64,000 bases of DNA, taken from NCBI RefSeq assembly GCF_000013745.1, contig NC_007925.1, positions 5,084,001-5,148,000 of the forward strand, written 5' to 3'. This DNA is from Rhodopseudomonas_A palustris_F (GTDB lineage Bacteria; Pseudomonadota; Alphaproteobacteria; Rhizobiales; Xanthobacteraceae). The notes under the pieces were generated by a model. That model had not been told where the DNA came from and did no database searches. It saw nothing but the letters and a program-made list of their open reading frames with translations. The position numbers and the translations under genes were made by a program. Below, piece by piece: positions 50,291 through 59,517 of the stretch; positions within the stretch are counted from its first letter, which is position 1; the number at the start of each line of letters is the position of its first letter.

Positions 50291-51508
50291 TCAATGCTTG
50301 TTGTGCGACGATGGTCGGTCGAACGAACCGGTCGCGGCCTCCGCCACCTTGCGGGCCCGCTGCCCGAGATCGCCGGCGGCCCCGGCAACACCGTCCGGAG
50401 TCAGCCCTTCCTGCTCGGCAGCGCGGCTGACTTCCTGATAAGCGCCGCTCACCGCCTCCTTGACGCCTTCGACGCTCTGCGCCGCGACATCGCGCGCCCG
50501 CTCCTTGAGGCCGCGGGCGGTGCCGCCGACCAGCCGATCTTCGATCCGCGAGCGCGGTAACGCACTGGCAATCAGTCCACCCAGCACCAGACCGATGCCG
50601 GCGACCAGAAGCGGGTTCTGCGTCGCCGTGTCCATCAGCGTGCGCCCGGCCCGATCGCCGGCTCGGGCCGCGCGATGCGCCAGATCCGCGGCGCGATCCC
50701 GTGCAATGGCTGCGGCGTCGCGACCGGCGTCGACCGAAGCCGAGGCCGTCTGCCGCAAACGCGCCGCGGCTTCGGCGGCGGTTTCGCGCATCGACGCGGC
50801 GGCCTGCCGCACCGTCGAGGCGGAGTCGCGGACCGAGTCGACCGCCTCGGCGGCGCTGCGCGAGCCGCGCTCCGACAACTCCGACACCTCGTCGGAAATC
50901 CGGTCGCCGGCGTCGTTGGCCTGGTGACGCAGCCCGTCGACGGTGGACGAGATCGTCGCACCGAGTTCCGCGGCCTTGCCCTTGAGCTGTTCGGTGCCGA
51001 CCGCAACCGCCTCGCTGGCGGCGGCGTAGCGATCGGCGGCGTAATCGCGGGTGGCGGCCGCAGCCTCGCCGACCTCGGCGCCGATGTCGCGGGCGCGGCG
51101 ACCGACTTCGCCGGCCAGCTCCATGGCGGCGTCATTGGCCTGACGCGCCACATCCTGGCCGCGCTTGGTCCCGGCCAGATAAAGCCCGGCGCCGACCATC
51201 AGCACCGGCGCGGGAATCGTCCTCACCACGCGCAGCAGCGGCACCGCGATGCTGGCGCCGATCGCCAGCGCCTGCAGCGGGTTATTGCGGATCGCGTCGG
51301 TCACGCTGTCGATCATGGCTTCGCCGCGGCTCTTGATGTAGCCGGAGACCTCGGCCTTGATGGCGTCCGGCGAGTAGCGTTCGCGGAAATCCTGCGCGGT
51401 GTCCGTCACCGTGGATTTCAGCTGATCGACGGTCGCAGTCAGGCCCGCCCGCGCGAGTTCGGCGTCGCGACGTATCTCTTCCAAGGATCGAGAATCGGCT
51501 TGGGCCAT
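50291..51508 (-). CDS. 405-aa DUF3618-type membrane-anchored helical protein
   Basis: The N-terminus SRSLEEIRRDAELARAGLTATVDQL is the DUF3618 signature. Membrane segments occur at about residues 78-108 and near 300-318. The middle is a long run of Ala/Arg/Asp-rich amphipathic helices (about 120-290). Together with the holin-like and two helical neighbours it forms a four-gene module seen in alphaproteobacteria. I start at MAQADSRSL; the longer frame upstream enters the divergent synthetase promoter. Function unknown. Confidence 0.8.
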   Translation of the reverse strand: MAQADSRSLEEIRRDAELARAGLTATVDQLKSTVTDTAQDFRERYSPDAIKAEVSGYIKSRGEAMIDSVTDAIRNNPLQALAIGASIAVPLLRVVRTIPAPVLMVGAGLYLAGTKRGQDVARQANDAAMELAGEVGRRARDIGAEVGEAAAATRDYAADRYAAASEAVAVGTEQLKGKAAELGATISSTVDGLRHQANDAGDRISDEVSELSERGSRSAAEAVDSVRDSASTVRQAAASMRETAAEAAARLRQTASASVDAGRDAAAIARDRAADLAHRAARAGDRAGRTLMDTATQNPLLVAGIGLVLGGLIASALPRSRIEDRLVGGTARGLKERARDVAAQSVEGVKEAVSGAYQEVSRAAEQEGLTPDGVAGAAGDLGQRARKVAEAATGSFDRPSSHNKH

Positions 51509-51686
51509 CGGTGGACTCCGTGTTGATTGGAAGGCGTGCATGTGAACTCGGCAAGTTCGGCTATGTTCCGTGAACCAAGCGGTTTCTGGCACTGGCGGGC
51601 GGATCGTGATCGCGCATCGACACGGCGACTGGACCTTGCGCAGCGCTCCGCAATACTGAGCCTCCTGCAGCGAATAGGACCTTGCC

Positions 51687-53198
51687 ATGGCGCTCGATGA
51701 CTTCACCCTCGCCGACGTTTACCGCCGCAATGCCGCGCTGTTCCCTGAGCGCACCGCCTTCCTGCACGAGGGCCAGCGCGTCAGCCATCTCGACTATCTC
51801 CGGCGGGTCGAGCGGCTGGCCGCCGGGCTGGCCGGCGAAGGCGTCGCGCCGGGTGACCGCGTCGCCGTCCTGGCGCAGAACGCGCTGGACGTGATCGAAC
51901 TGATCGGCGCGGTGGCATGGCTTGGCGCCACCCTGCTGCCGGTCAATTTCCGGCTCGGGGCTGAGGAGATCGGCTATGTGCTGGCGGATGGCGCGCCGGT
52001 GGTGCTGATCGTCGGCCGCGACTATCAGGAACTCGCCGCATCGCTGATGCCGTCGCTGCCCTCGGTGCGGCGCTGGTTCGGCCTCGGCGACGCCGCCCCG
52101 CCGTTCTCGCCGTTCGCCGAACTTCGCCACCCCGCGGGCCCGGCGCCCGAGCGTGACGTCGATGCCGACGCCGGCTTCGTCATCATCCACACCGCCGCGG
52201 TCGGCGGCCGGCCACGCGGCGCGGTTTTGTCGCAGCGCAATCTGCTGATCGCGCAGAGTTCGCTGATCCAGGCCTGGGACCTGGGCGAGCGCGACGTCAA
52301 TCTCGGCGTGTTGCCGCTGTTCCACATCACCGGCCTCGGCCTGGTGCTGACGGCGCAACAGGTCGGCGGCGCGAGCGTCCTCGCCGCCAAGTTCGATCCG
52401 GCGCAGGCCGTCCGCGACATCGCCGCCGAACAGGTGACCCTGCTGGCGAGTTTCGCGCCGATGCTGGCCAATATCCTGGATCACGCCGGCGGCGATCAGC
52501 TCGCCAGCCTGCGCGCGGTCACCGGGCTCGACAGCCCGGAAACCATTGAACGCTTCGAGGCCGCCTGCCCTCACGCGCGGTTCTGGTCGACCTTCGGGCA
52601 ATCCGAAACCGCGGGGCTCGCGACTTTGTCGCGCTATCGCGAACGGCCGAAATCGGCCGGCCGGCCGCTGTTCTGGCGCCGCATGACGGTGGTCGACGCC
52701 GACGACCGGCCGCTGCCCTGCGGCGAGACCGGCGAGATCGTGCTGCGCGGCCCGACCGTGTTCAAAGGCTACTGGAACAACGAGGCCGCCACCGCGCACG
52801 TCTTGCGCAACGGCTGGCATCACACCGGCGACATCGGCCGGTTCGATGCGGATGGTTATCTGTGGTACGCCGGCCGCGCGCCGGAGAAGGAACTGATCAA
52901 GACCGGCGGCGAGAACGTCTATCCGGCCGAGGTCGAGAGCGCGATCCGCGCCCATCCGGGGATCGCCGAGGTGGTGGTGATCGGGGTGCCGGATCCGCAA
53001 TGGAGCGAGGCGATCAAGGCGGTCTGCGTCCGCCGCGCCGGCGCCGCTCCCTCAGCCGCGGAGATCGCCGATTTCGTCGCCGGGCAAATCGCCCGGTTCA
53101 AGAAGCCGAAACACGTGGTGTTCGTGAACAGCCTGCCGAAAACCGCGACCGGCGCGATCGACCGCGCCGCGGTCAAGACCGCGCATGGCGAGGGGTAG
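51687..53198 (+). CDS. acyl-CoA-synthetase-like (ANL family) protein with altered active site
   Basis: A 503-aa ANL-fold protein with the N-terminal substrate domain, LPLFHITGLGLVL, STFGQSETAGLATL, GYWNNEAATA, HHTGDIGRFDADGYLWYAGR and GGENVYPAEVE, all typical. Yet the ATP loop is HTAAVGGRPRG (residues 168-178) instead of TSGTTGxPKG, and the final motif is PKTATGAIDR, with Ala490 where the catalytic Lys belongs. Adenylation activity is therefore doubtful. It stands alone, divergent from the DUF3618 gene. Confidence 0.85.
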   Translation: MALDDFTLADVYRRNAALFPERTAFLHEGQRVSHLDYLRRVERLAAGLAGEGVAPGDRVAVLAQNALDVIELIGAVAWLGATLLPVNFRLGAEEIGYVLADGAPVVLIVGRDYQELAASLMPSLPSVRRWFGLGDAAPPFSPFAELRHPAGPAPERDVDADAGFVIIHTAAVGGRPRGAVLSQRNLLIAQSSLIQAWDLGERDVNLGVLPLFHITGLGLVLTAQQVGGASVLAAKFDPAQAVRDIAAEQVTLLASFAPMLANILDHAGGDQLASLRAVTGLDSPETIERFEAACPHARFWSTFGQSETAGLATLSRYRERPKSAGRPLFWRRMTVVDADDRPLPCGETGEIVLRGPTVFKGYWNNEAATAHVLRNGWHHTGDIGRFDADGYLWYAGRAPEKELIKTGGENVYPAEVESAIRAHPGIAEVVVIGVPDPQWSEAIKAVCVRRAGAAPSAAEIADFVAGQIARFKKPKHVVFVNSLPKTATGAIDRAAVKTAHGEG

Positions 53199-53232
53199 CT
53201 CGCTCGTCGTGAGCTTGGTCGCCCTGGGCTTC

Positions 53233-53365
53233 GTGTCCCGGACGCGAGCAGCGTTCTTACGCTGCTCCGCGAGCCGGGACCGTTCCAAGCGCTGCCGTCG
53301 GAACGGCCCCGGATCTGCAGCGCACCACGCCGCAACAGCGGCGCGTTGCACCGCGTCCGGGGCAC
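53233..53365. repeat. dispersed palindromic intergenic repeat, family A, copy 2
   Basis: Runs from GTGTCCCGGACGCG to CCGCGTCCGGGGCAC and shares long blocks with the copy at 3681-3816, with small differences (about 3 bases shorter). It sits between the converging synthetase and histidine kinase genes. Confidence 0.8.
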
Positions 53366-53384
53366 GCTTCGGTTACAAGACTAC

Positions 53385-53509
53385 GTCATTCCGGGGCGCG
53401 AGTTCGTCAGAACGAGCGAACCCGGAATCTCGCGGCAAGTTCGGCACTTGCCCGCGTGGCGAGATTCCAGGTTCACTCGCGGCTCACGCCGCTCGTGCCC
53501 CGGAATGAC
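53385..53509. repeat. dispersed palindromic intergenic repeat, family B, copy 2
   Basis: Runs from GTCATTCCGGGG to CCCCGGAATGAC, with nested arms GAACCCGGAATCTCG and GAGATTCCAGGTTC. It is related to the copy at 27858-27970 and lies 19 bases from the family A element, so the roughly 350-base gap between genes is almost all repeats. Confidence 0.8.
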
Positions 53510-53550
53510 AGTGAGAGAGAGCAGCGACCGCATCGACCCACCGAAGCCGC

Positions 53551-55902
53551 TTAGTTCACCCGCTCGCGGATCGCGGCTTCCAGCGATTCCGCCAGTTGCT
53601 CCTGGGTGTAGGGCTTGCCGAGCCGCGGGAAACCGAGCAGCGCGTCCGGCGGCAATTCGGCATAGCCGGTGGCCAGCACGATCGGGAGCTTCGGCTTGAC
53701 GATCTTCACCCTGGTCGCCAGGTCGAGCCCGGTCATGCCCGGCATCGCGTAGTCGGTGAGCAGCACGTCGAACCGGGCGTCGGAACCGAGCAGCTGCAGC
53801 GCCTGGGCGCCGGACTGCGCCTCCATCACGCTGTGGCCGAGATCCATCAACAGATAGGCGGTGTTCATCCGCACCAATGGGTCGTCGTCGACCAGCAGGA
53901 TGCGCAATTGTTGGCTGGCGGCATCGCGGGCCAGCGGCGCCAGCGCGGTCGCCGGATGAATCATGTCCTCGCGCCGCGCCCGCGGCAGCCACAGGTTCAC
54001 CACCGTGCCGTCGCCGAGTTCGCTGCTCATCGTCATCGCGCCGCCGGACTGCGCGGTCAGGCCTTGCACCATCGATAGCCCGAGCCCGGTGCCCTTGCCC
54101 AATCCCTTGGTGGTGAAGAACGGCTCCATCGCCTTGGCCAGCGTGGTCTGATCCATCCCCTCGCCGGTATCGGCAACGCTGATGCAGACGTAGTCGCCGT
54201 CCGGCAGTCCCTTCGGCCGTTCGCTGGAGGCGGCGCCGTCGTTGCGGCAGGTGATCACCAGCGCGCCGCCGGACGGCATCGCGTCGCGGGCGTTCACCGC
54301 CAGATTCATCAACGCCAGTTCGAGCTGGTTGGCGTCGATCTTGACCGGCTCGACGTCGGGGGGGATGTCGATGCTGATGTTGATGTTCGGTCCCAGCGAT
54401 TGGCGCAGGAAGTCCATCATGTCGGGGATCAGCTTCTGGATTTCCACCGCTTCGAGCTTCAGCTCCTGGCGCCGCGCGAACGCCAATAGCCGCTTGGTCA
54501 GCGTGGCGCCGCGTTCGGCGCCCTGCAGCGCGCCGTCGAGCAGCCGCGAGGTGCGCGGATCGTCCGGCAGCCATTTCTTCAGCAGCGACAGGCTACCGAG
54601 GATCACCGCCAGCAGATTGTTGAAATCGTGCGCGACGCCGCCGGTGAGCTGGCCGATGGTCTCCATCTTCTGCGCTTCGTGCAGCTGGTTCAGCGCCAAT
54701 TCGCGCTCGCGGGTGCGTTCCTGCACCAGCGCCTCGAGCTCTTCGTTGCTGCGGCGGAGCGACTCGCGAGCCTCGACGTGGTCGGTGATGTCGGTCGCGG
54801 TGCCGAACCAACGGCTGATGCTGCCGTCCGGCGTCAGCACCGGGATCGAGCGCAGCTTGAACCAGCGGTGGCTGCCGTCCTTGCGGCAAAGCCTGGCGTC
54901 GACGTCGAATACCCCGCCATCGGCCAGCGCCGCGGCCCAGGATTCGGTGAACGCGGCGCTGTCGTCCTTGTGGATGGCCTTGAGCCAGCCGGAGCCCAGA
55001 TGCTCGCCGAAAGGCGCGCCGGTGTAGGCTTGCCATTGCGGATTGAAGTAATCGCATTCGCCGTGCTGGTCGCAGGTCCACACCAGCTGCGGCAACGCCT
55101 CCAGCAGCGCGCGGTGGCGGCCTTCGCTGTCGCGCAAGGCGGCTTCCGCGGTGGTGCGTTCGGTGACGTCGCGCCAGATCGTGGTGATGAAAACCCGCTC
55201 GTCGGCCTTCCAGCGACCGAGCGACACCTCGAACTGGCACAACTCGCCGTACTTGCGGCGGCCGTTGACCTGCAGCGTGCAGGAGTTCGAATGCTGCAGG
55301 TCGACGAAGGCCTGCACCAGCCCATCATCATCGTGCTCCAGCAGCATATCGAGCTTGTGGTCCAACAGCTCGGAGAGTTCGTAGCCGAACACTTGTTCGG
55401 CCGCGCCGTTGGCCCATTGGATGGTGCGGTCGAGCCCGATGGTGATGATCGCATCCGGCGCGGAATCGACGATGGCGTGGTAGCGCGCGTTCTGCCGCTC
55501 GCGCAGCACCCGCTCGCGGGCCACCGGAACGCTGACATCGTTGATCTGCAACATGCAACGCGGCGCGCCGTTCGACCACACCGGTCGCACCACGATGTTG
55601 TGCAGCAGTTCTTCGCCGCTCTCGTTCTGCAACGGCAGCAACTTGTTGAGCGAATGGGTGAGAATGCTGGAGCTACCGGTCTGCAGGCAATCCGCGATCA
55701 CCGAGGGCAGCCGGGTGCCGCCGAGATTGGGAAACAGCGCGATCAGGTTGCTTCCGAGCGCATCGGACCGCGGCAGCTTGCTGACCCGGGCGATCCAATC
55801 GTTCCAACCGACGATGCCGCTGCGCTCGTCCAGCACGATAACGCCGACGTCAAGGGCATCGACCACAGCCGCGACGTCGAATTCGGAGTTGCCTTCTGAC
55901 AT
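53551..55902 (-). CDS. PAS-domain hybrid histidine kinase with C-terminal receiver
   Basis: A 783-aa soluble kinase. Three PAS domains occupy about residues 5-120, 135-250 and 260-380; a HisKA domain follows with the phospho-acceptor in GGVAHDFNNLLAVILG (about residue 425), then an HATPase domain (NLAVNARDAMPSGG, VADTGEGM, GLGKGTGLGLSMV) and a receiver domain (LLVDDDPLVRMNTAYL, DVLLTDYAMPGMTG) at the end. No membrane helix, so it senses an internal cue. It follows cheC by two bases and is the last gene of the chemotaxis cluster. Confidence 0.92.
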   Translation of the reverse strand: MSEGNSEFDVAAVVDALDVGVIVLDERSGIVGWNDWIARVSKLPRSDALGSNLIALFPNLGGTRLPSVIADCLQTGSSSILTHSLNKLLPLQNESGEELLHNIVVRPVWSNGAPRCMLQINDVSVPVARERVLRERQNARYHAIVDSAPDAIITIGLDRTIQWANGAAEQVFGYELSELLDHKLDMLLEHDDDGLVQAFVDLQHSNSCTLQVNGRRKYGELCQFEVSLGRWKADERVFITTIWRDVTERTTAEAALRDSEGRHRALLEALPQLVWTCDQHGECDYFNPQWQAYTGAPFGEHLGSGWLKAIHKDDSAAFTESWAAALADGGVFDVDARLCRKDGSHRWFKLRSIPVLTPDGSISRWFGTATDITDHVEARESLRRSNEELEALVQERTRERELALNQLHEAQKMETIGQLTGGVAHDFNNLLAVILGSLSLLKKWLPDDPRTSRLLDGALQGAERGATLTKRLLAFARRQELKLEAVEIQKLIPDMMDFLRQSLGPNINISIDIPPDVEPVKIDANQLELALMNLAVNARDAMPSGGALVITCRNDGAASSERPKGLPDGDYVCISVADTGEGMDQTTLAKAMEPFFTTKGLGKGTGLGLSMVQGLTAQSGGAMTMSSELGDGTVVNLWLPRARREDMIHPATALAPLARDAASQQLRILLVDDDPLVRMNTAYLLMDLGHSVMEAQSGAQALQLLGSDARFDVLLTDYAMPGMTGLDLATRVKIVKPKLPIVLATGYAELPPDALLGFPRLGKPYTQEQLAESLEAAIRERVN

Positions 55903-55904
55903 TG

Positions 55905-56543
55905 TTACGCGGTTTGGTTCTCGACGCCCTCTATGAACTCACCGACGATGTGCTTCAGCGCGGTAATCGACGGCAGATCCATTAGTAGCGCGATGAAGCC
56001 GCGAATGTCGCGATTTTTGATGGTGAAGTCGATATAAAGGAACAGCACTAGGTTGCCATCGTCGGCCGAGCCGTCAACCTCGAACAGCGTCTTGCCGTCG
56101 CCACGGATCACTGACGGTAACGACATCCGCATGGTGCGCCGTAACAGGTTGGCGATGGTCGCCAGACAGGCATTGAGGATCACATTTCCGGTTTCGGCGA
56201 GCGCTTCCTGCTCGAGGTCGATCACGTCCTCCAGGCTATGCTCATGACCGACGATCGAGCGCACCAGTTCCAGGCTCTGCGCCTGGGGAAAGATCAGTAG
56301 CGCTTTACCGGCGAACGGTCCGTCGAACGACTGCTTCACCGCCACCAACTGCTGGGCGTTGTCACCTTCGACCAGCTGGGCGGCAATGTCCCGCGCGACG
56401 ATGCGGACCGCCGGCACTGACAGCAGCACCTGTTCGCCAACCATCTGGCGGAGACTCGCGGCGGCACGGCTGACACCGAGATTGGCGATCTCCGCGAGCG
56501 CGTCTTGTTCGATGTCGGTAAGTTCGCCGCGTTCGATGCTCAT
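55905..56543 (-). CDS. cheC: CheC-type chemotaxis phosphatase
   Basis: A 212-aa protein with two copies of the CheC/CheX phosphatase motif: EIANLGVSRAAASL in the N-terminal half and ETGNVILNACLATIANLL in the second, each with Glu and Asn and a downstream Pro. It dephosphorylates CheY-P. No cheD is next to it, though CheD usually partners CheC. Its start overlaps the stop of the preceding cheY as ATGA, so CheC is probably paired with that CheY. Confidence 0.88.
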   Translation of the reverse strand: MSIERGELTDIEQDALAEIANLGVSRAAASLRQMVGEQVLLSVPAVRIVARDIAAQLVEGDNAQQLVAVKQSFDGPFAGKALLIFPQAQSLELVRSIVGHEHSLEDVIDLEQEALAETGNVILNACLATIANLLRRTMRMSLPSVIRGDGKTLFEVDGSADDGNLVLFLYIDFTIKNRDIRGFIALLMDLPSITALKHIVGEFIEGVENQTA

Positions 56544-56923
56544 TTCGCCTTCGTTTTCAGTCGCAGCGCTGCCCCCGCGAGAAACGCATCGAGCGTCTCG
56601 TCGGTCAGGGGTTTAGCGATAAAGGCAGCATTAAGTTCCCGCGTTCGCGCAATAATTTCGTCTTGCGCATTGGCCGACACCACCGCGGCGGGCATCCCCG
56701 GCTGCGCCACGCGGATCCGGGCCAGCAATTCCAGCCCGTCGGTTCCGGGCATGTTGAAGTCCACCAGCACGATGTCGGGTGCCGCGTCGGACAGCGCCTG
56801 CAGCGCCGCCTCGGCATTGCCCGCCTCGACGAGGTCCCAGTCCGGCCGCAACCTGCGGAAGGCGCTCGCCATCACCATTCGGGCGAGCTTGCTGTCGTCT
56901 ACGATCAGAACCTTGTGTTGCAT
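56540..56923 (-). CDS. cheY: CheY-like receiver protein (copy next to cheC)
   Basis: A 127-aa single-domain response regulator. VLIVDDSKLARMVM gives the acidic pair, VDFNMPGTDG includes the phosphorylated Asp55, and IAKPLTDE provides the conserved Lys. The start at MQHKVLIVDD is chosen because the longer frame has no receiver sequence. It overlaps cheC, so it is the likely substrate of that phosphatase. A gap of 105 bases separates it from the STAS-like gene. Confidence 0.9.
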   Translation of the reverse strand: MQHKVLIVDDSKLARMVMASAFRRLRPDWDLVEAGNAEAALQALSDAAPDIVLVDFNMPGTDGLELLARIRVAQPGMPAAVVSANAQDEIIARTRELNAAFIAKPLTDETLDAFLAGAALRLKTKAK

Positions 56924-57028
56924 GTCGCTCGATCTCGCGCGGCGCGCGGCCGCATTCTGGTTCCCGGGCCCGCCTGAGTGACCTCCCACGGAAACCTTGG
57001 GTTCGAAATAGCACGGTTTTCGGCCTTT

Positions 57029-57262
57029 TCACAAAGCCTTGTGGAACCACCGGGCCACGAAGGGATCGCCGCAGGTCCCGACCAAGTCGGGCCCGGTGGC
57101 CAGGATGAGTTGCAGGACGGCGGAGTGCAGATGGCTGGACTGCGTCCAATCGAGCGCAGCCTGGGGGGTTTCCTGCAGCAGCCGCAGCAGCGCTTCGGCT
57201 TCGTCCACGGGGCAAGCCCCGGACAGCACGATGGTTCCTGCCGCGTTGCGCACCACGCTCAC
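57029..57262 (-). CDS. 77-aa STAS-like protein in the chemotaxis operon
   Basis: A small protein, MSVVRNAAGTIVLSGACPVDE at the start (written in two parts), with LDWTQSSHLHSAVLQLILA in the position where STAS domains have a conserved Asp-Ser-Ser/His helix start. It begins at GTG overlapping the cheA stop. The STAS assignment is tentative and rests on length and pattern. STAS proteins act as switch or scaffold partners, so it may regulate CheA or the downstream kinase. Confidence 0.5.
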   Translation of the reverse strand: MSVVRNAAGTIVLSGACPVDEAEALLRLLQETPQAALDWTQSSHLHSAVLQLILATGPDLVGTCGDPFVARWFHKAL

Positions 57263-59517
57263 GGCACGATCTCCTGCAGATCCAGCACCAGCAACACCCC
57301 GCCATCGCCCAGCAGCGTGGTTCCGGCAAAGCCCCGCGCCGTGGCCAGCACGCCCTGCATCGGCTTCAGCACCACCTCCAGCCGGTCGCGGATGGCGTCG
57401 ACGGCGAGCCCGGCGAGCTTGCCGCCGACCTCGGCGACAACCACCAGCCGGTCGCCGGACGCGGCCTGCGGCTTGGCCGGCAGATGCATCAGCTCGGCCA
57501 ATTCGCAGATCGGCACCACATGGTCGTCGAGGACGAAGCCGTCATTGGCCTTGAACCGGGTGATCCGCTCCGGCGGCAATTGCACCGTCCGGCACACCGC
57601 ATCCATCGGAATGCCGAACTGCTGGTTGCCGGCCTCCACCACCATGATCCGCAGCATCGCGATCGAGGACGGCAGATCGAGCCGCACCGTGGTGCCGGCC
57701 CCGACCCGGCTTTGCAGCGACACCCGGCCGCCGATCGGCGCGATGGTCGAGCGCACGATATCCATCCCGACGCCGCGGCCGGAAATGTCGGAGACCGCCG
57801 ACGCGGTGGAGAACCCGGCGGCAAACACCAGGTCGATCACCTGGGCTTCCGTCAGGGCGGCCAATTCGGCGGCGCCGAGCAACGCCTTGTCGGCGGCGCG
57901 GCGGCGCACCATCGCGGGGTCGATGCCGCGGCCGTCGTCGATCACCTCGACGACGAAGCGGTCGCTGGATCGCGACGCCCGCAGCGTCAGCGTCGCGGCC
58001 TGCGGTTTGCCGGAGGCCACGCGCTGCTCCGGCGCCTCGATGCCGTGGTCGAGCGCGTTGCGCACCAGATGCAGCATCGGCTCGAACAACAGGTCGACGA
58101 TGGTCTTGTCGGATTCGGTGGTCTCGCCTTCGGTCATCAGCGTCACCGACTTGCCGAGCCGTTGCGCCAGATCGCGCACCAGCCGCGGAAACGCGCGAAA
58201 CAATTGCGCCACCGGCACCATGCGCAATTGCAGAATGGCAGAGCGCAGCTCGGCGTCGAGCCGCTCGAACGCCTCGACCTGGTGGCGCAGCAGCCGCGCG
58301 GTCTCGGTGCCGCTCGCGGTCGCGGCGCGCTTGGCGAGATGCGCAAAGCCATTCTTCACCAAGGTGAGTTCGCCGGCGAGATTGACCAGCGCGTCGATCC
58401 GCGCCTCGTCGATCCGCAGCGTGCGGCTGCCGCGGCCGCCGGCGGCGCTCTCGCCGACCGGCTCGGGCTGAGACGCAGCGGCCGCCGCGGGCGCCGTATC
58501 GGCGGCGAGAAACCGGGCGAGGCAGCGCTGCAGCGGCGCGGCGTCGGCTTGCGCGGCGGCCTCCGCCGCGGCCGCTTCAACCTGCGCGGCGGCGTCGCCC
58601 AAGCCGTCATGGCGCAGCGCATTGGCGGCGACCCGCGACGCCGCCCCGATCCGGCCGACCAGATCGGCGGCCTCGGCGGGCGCAGCCAGCACGCGGGCTT
58701 GTTCCTCGATCATGCCGCGCACCAGATCGGAGACCCGGGTGGCGCCTTGGCTCGGCGCCGCCGGCACCAGCATCTGCGGCGAAAGCGCGACAATCCGCAC
58801 CTGATCCGGCTGCAGCCGAAACAGCGCCGCCAGCGTCGCGCGGTCGACCGCCGCGACCGCTTGCAGCCGCAGGTTGCAGGCATACGGATCGATTTCGGCG
58901 AGCGCCGGCCACGGCTCGCGCGGCATGATTCGCAACGCCAACAGCTGCGGGATCTTGCGCATCAGCCCGAGCGGATCGTCGCCATTGAAGAAGCAGCCGG
59001 GATGCGGCTGGTAGTCCACCGCCGACAATGTCGCGATCGGCGCGTCGGGCAAATCGGCGCGGGCATCGTCGAGCAGCCCCGCCACCCAGTCCGGCAGCGC
59101 GCTCGCTGACACGCCCGCCGCCGCCGCGCCGCTCGGCGCCAGCAGCGAACGCAACGCTTCCGCCAGCAGCCGCGCCGCCTCGCCGGCGTCGTCGGGCAGC
59201 GCGCCCTCGGCCTCGAACGCATCGACCCAGCGCGACACCTGGTCGAGGCACTGCAGCGCGCCGTCGATGATCGCCGGCGTGACGCCGAGCCGGCCGGCCT
59301 GCACCTCGGCCAACAGATCCTCGGCGGCGTGCATCGCCAATCCCATCGCCGGCAGATCGACCAGGCCGGCGGCGCCCTTCAAGGTGTGGAAGGCACGAAA
59401 CACCGCTTCGATCCGCGGCGCCGAGCCGCCGTCGCGCTCCAGCGCGATCAGGTCGTCGCCGGCCTGCTGCACCAGTTCGCGGGCCTCGAGGACGAATTGC
59501 TCGTGCAGCGCATTCAT
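57259..59517 (-). CDS. cheA: chemotaxis histidine kinase CheA
   Basis: A 752-aa CheA. The Hpt domain holds His44 in AFHTLKGAAGLV; the dimerisation domain begins near EARIDALVNLAGELTLVKNGF; kinase boxes are LVRNALDHGIE, VIDDGRGID, GFSTASAVSDISGRGVGMD; the C-terminal CheW-like domain ends LLVLDLQEIVP. A variable, Ala-rich segment sits between Hpt and dimerisation parts. It autophosphorylates and phosphorylates CheY and CheB. The ATG overlaps the preceding cheY stop by one base (TGATG). Confidence 0.95.
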   Translation of the reverse strand: MNALHEQFVLEARELVQQAGDDLIALERDGGSAPRIEAVFRAFHTLKGAAGLVDLPAMGLAMHAAEDLLAEVQAGRLGVTPAIIDGALQCLDQVSRWVDAFEAEGALPDDAGEAARLLAEALRSLLAPSGAAAAGVSASALPDWVAGLLDDARADLPDAPIATLSAVDYQPHPGCFFNGDDPLGLMRKIPQLLALRIMPREPWPALAEIDPYACNLRLQAVAAVDRATLAALFRLQPDQVRIVALSPQMLVPAAPSQGATRVSDLVRGMIEEQARVLAAPAEAADLVGRIGAASRVAANALRHDGLGDAAAQVEAAAAEAAAQADAAPLQRCLARFLAADTAPAAAAASQPEPVGESAAGGRGSRTLRIDEARIDALVNLAGELTLVKNGFAHLAKRAATASGTETARLLRHQVEAFERLDAELRSAILQLRMVPVAQLFRAFPRLVRDLAQRLGKSVTLMTEGETTESDKTIVDLLFEPMLHLVRNALDHGIEAPEQRVASGKPQAATLTLRASRSSDRFVVEVIDDGRGIDPAMVRRRAADKALLGAAELAALTEAQVIDLVFAAGFSTASAVSDISGRGVGMDIVRSTIAPIGGRVSLQSRVGAGTTVRLDLPSSIAMLRIMVVEAGNQQFGIPMDAVCRTVQLPPERITRFKANDGFVLDDHVVPICELAELMHLPAKPQAASGDRLVVVAEVGGKLAGLAVDAIRDRLEVVLKPMQGVLATARGFAGTTLLGDGGVLLVLDLQEIVP

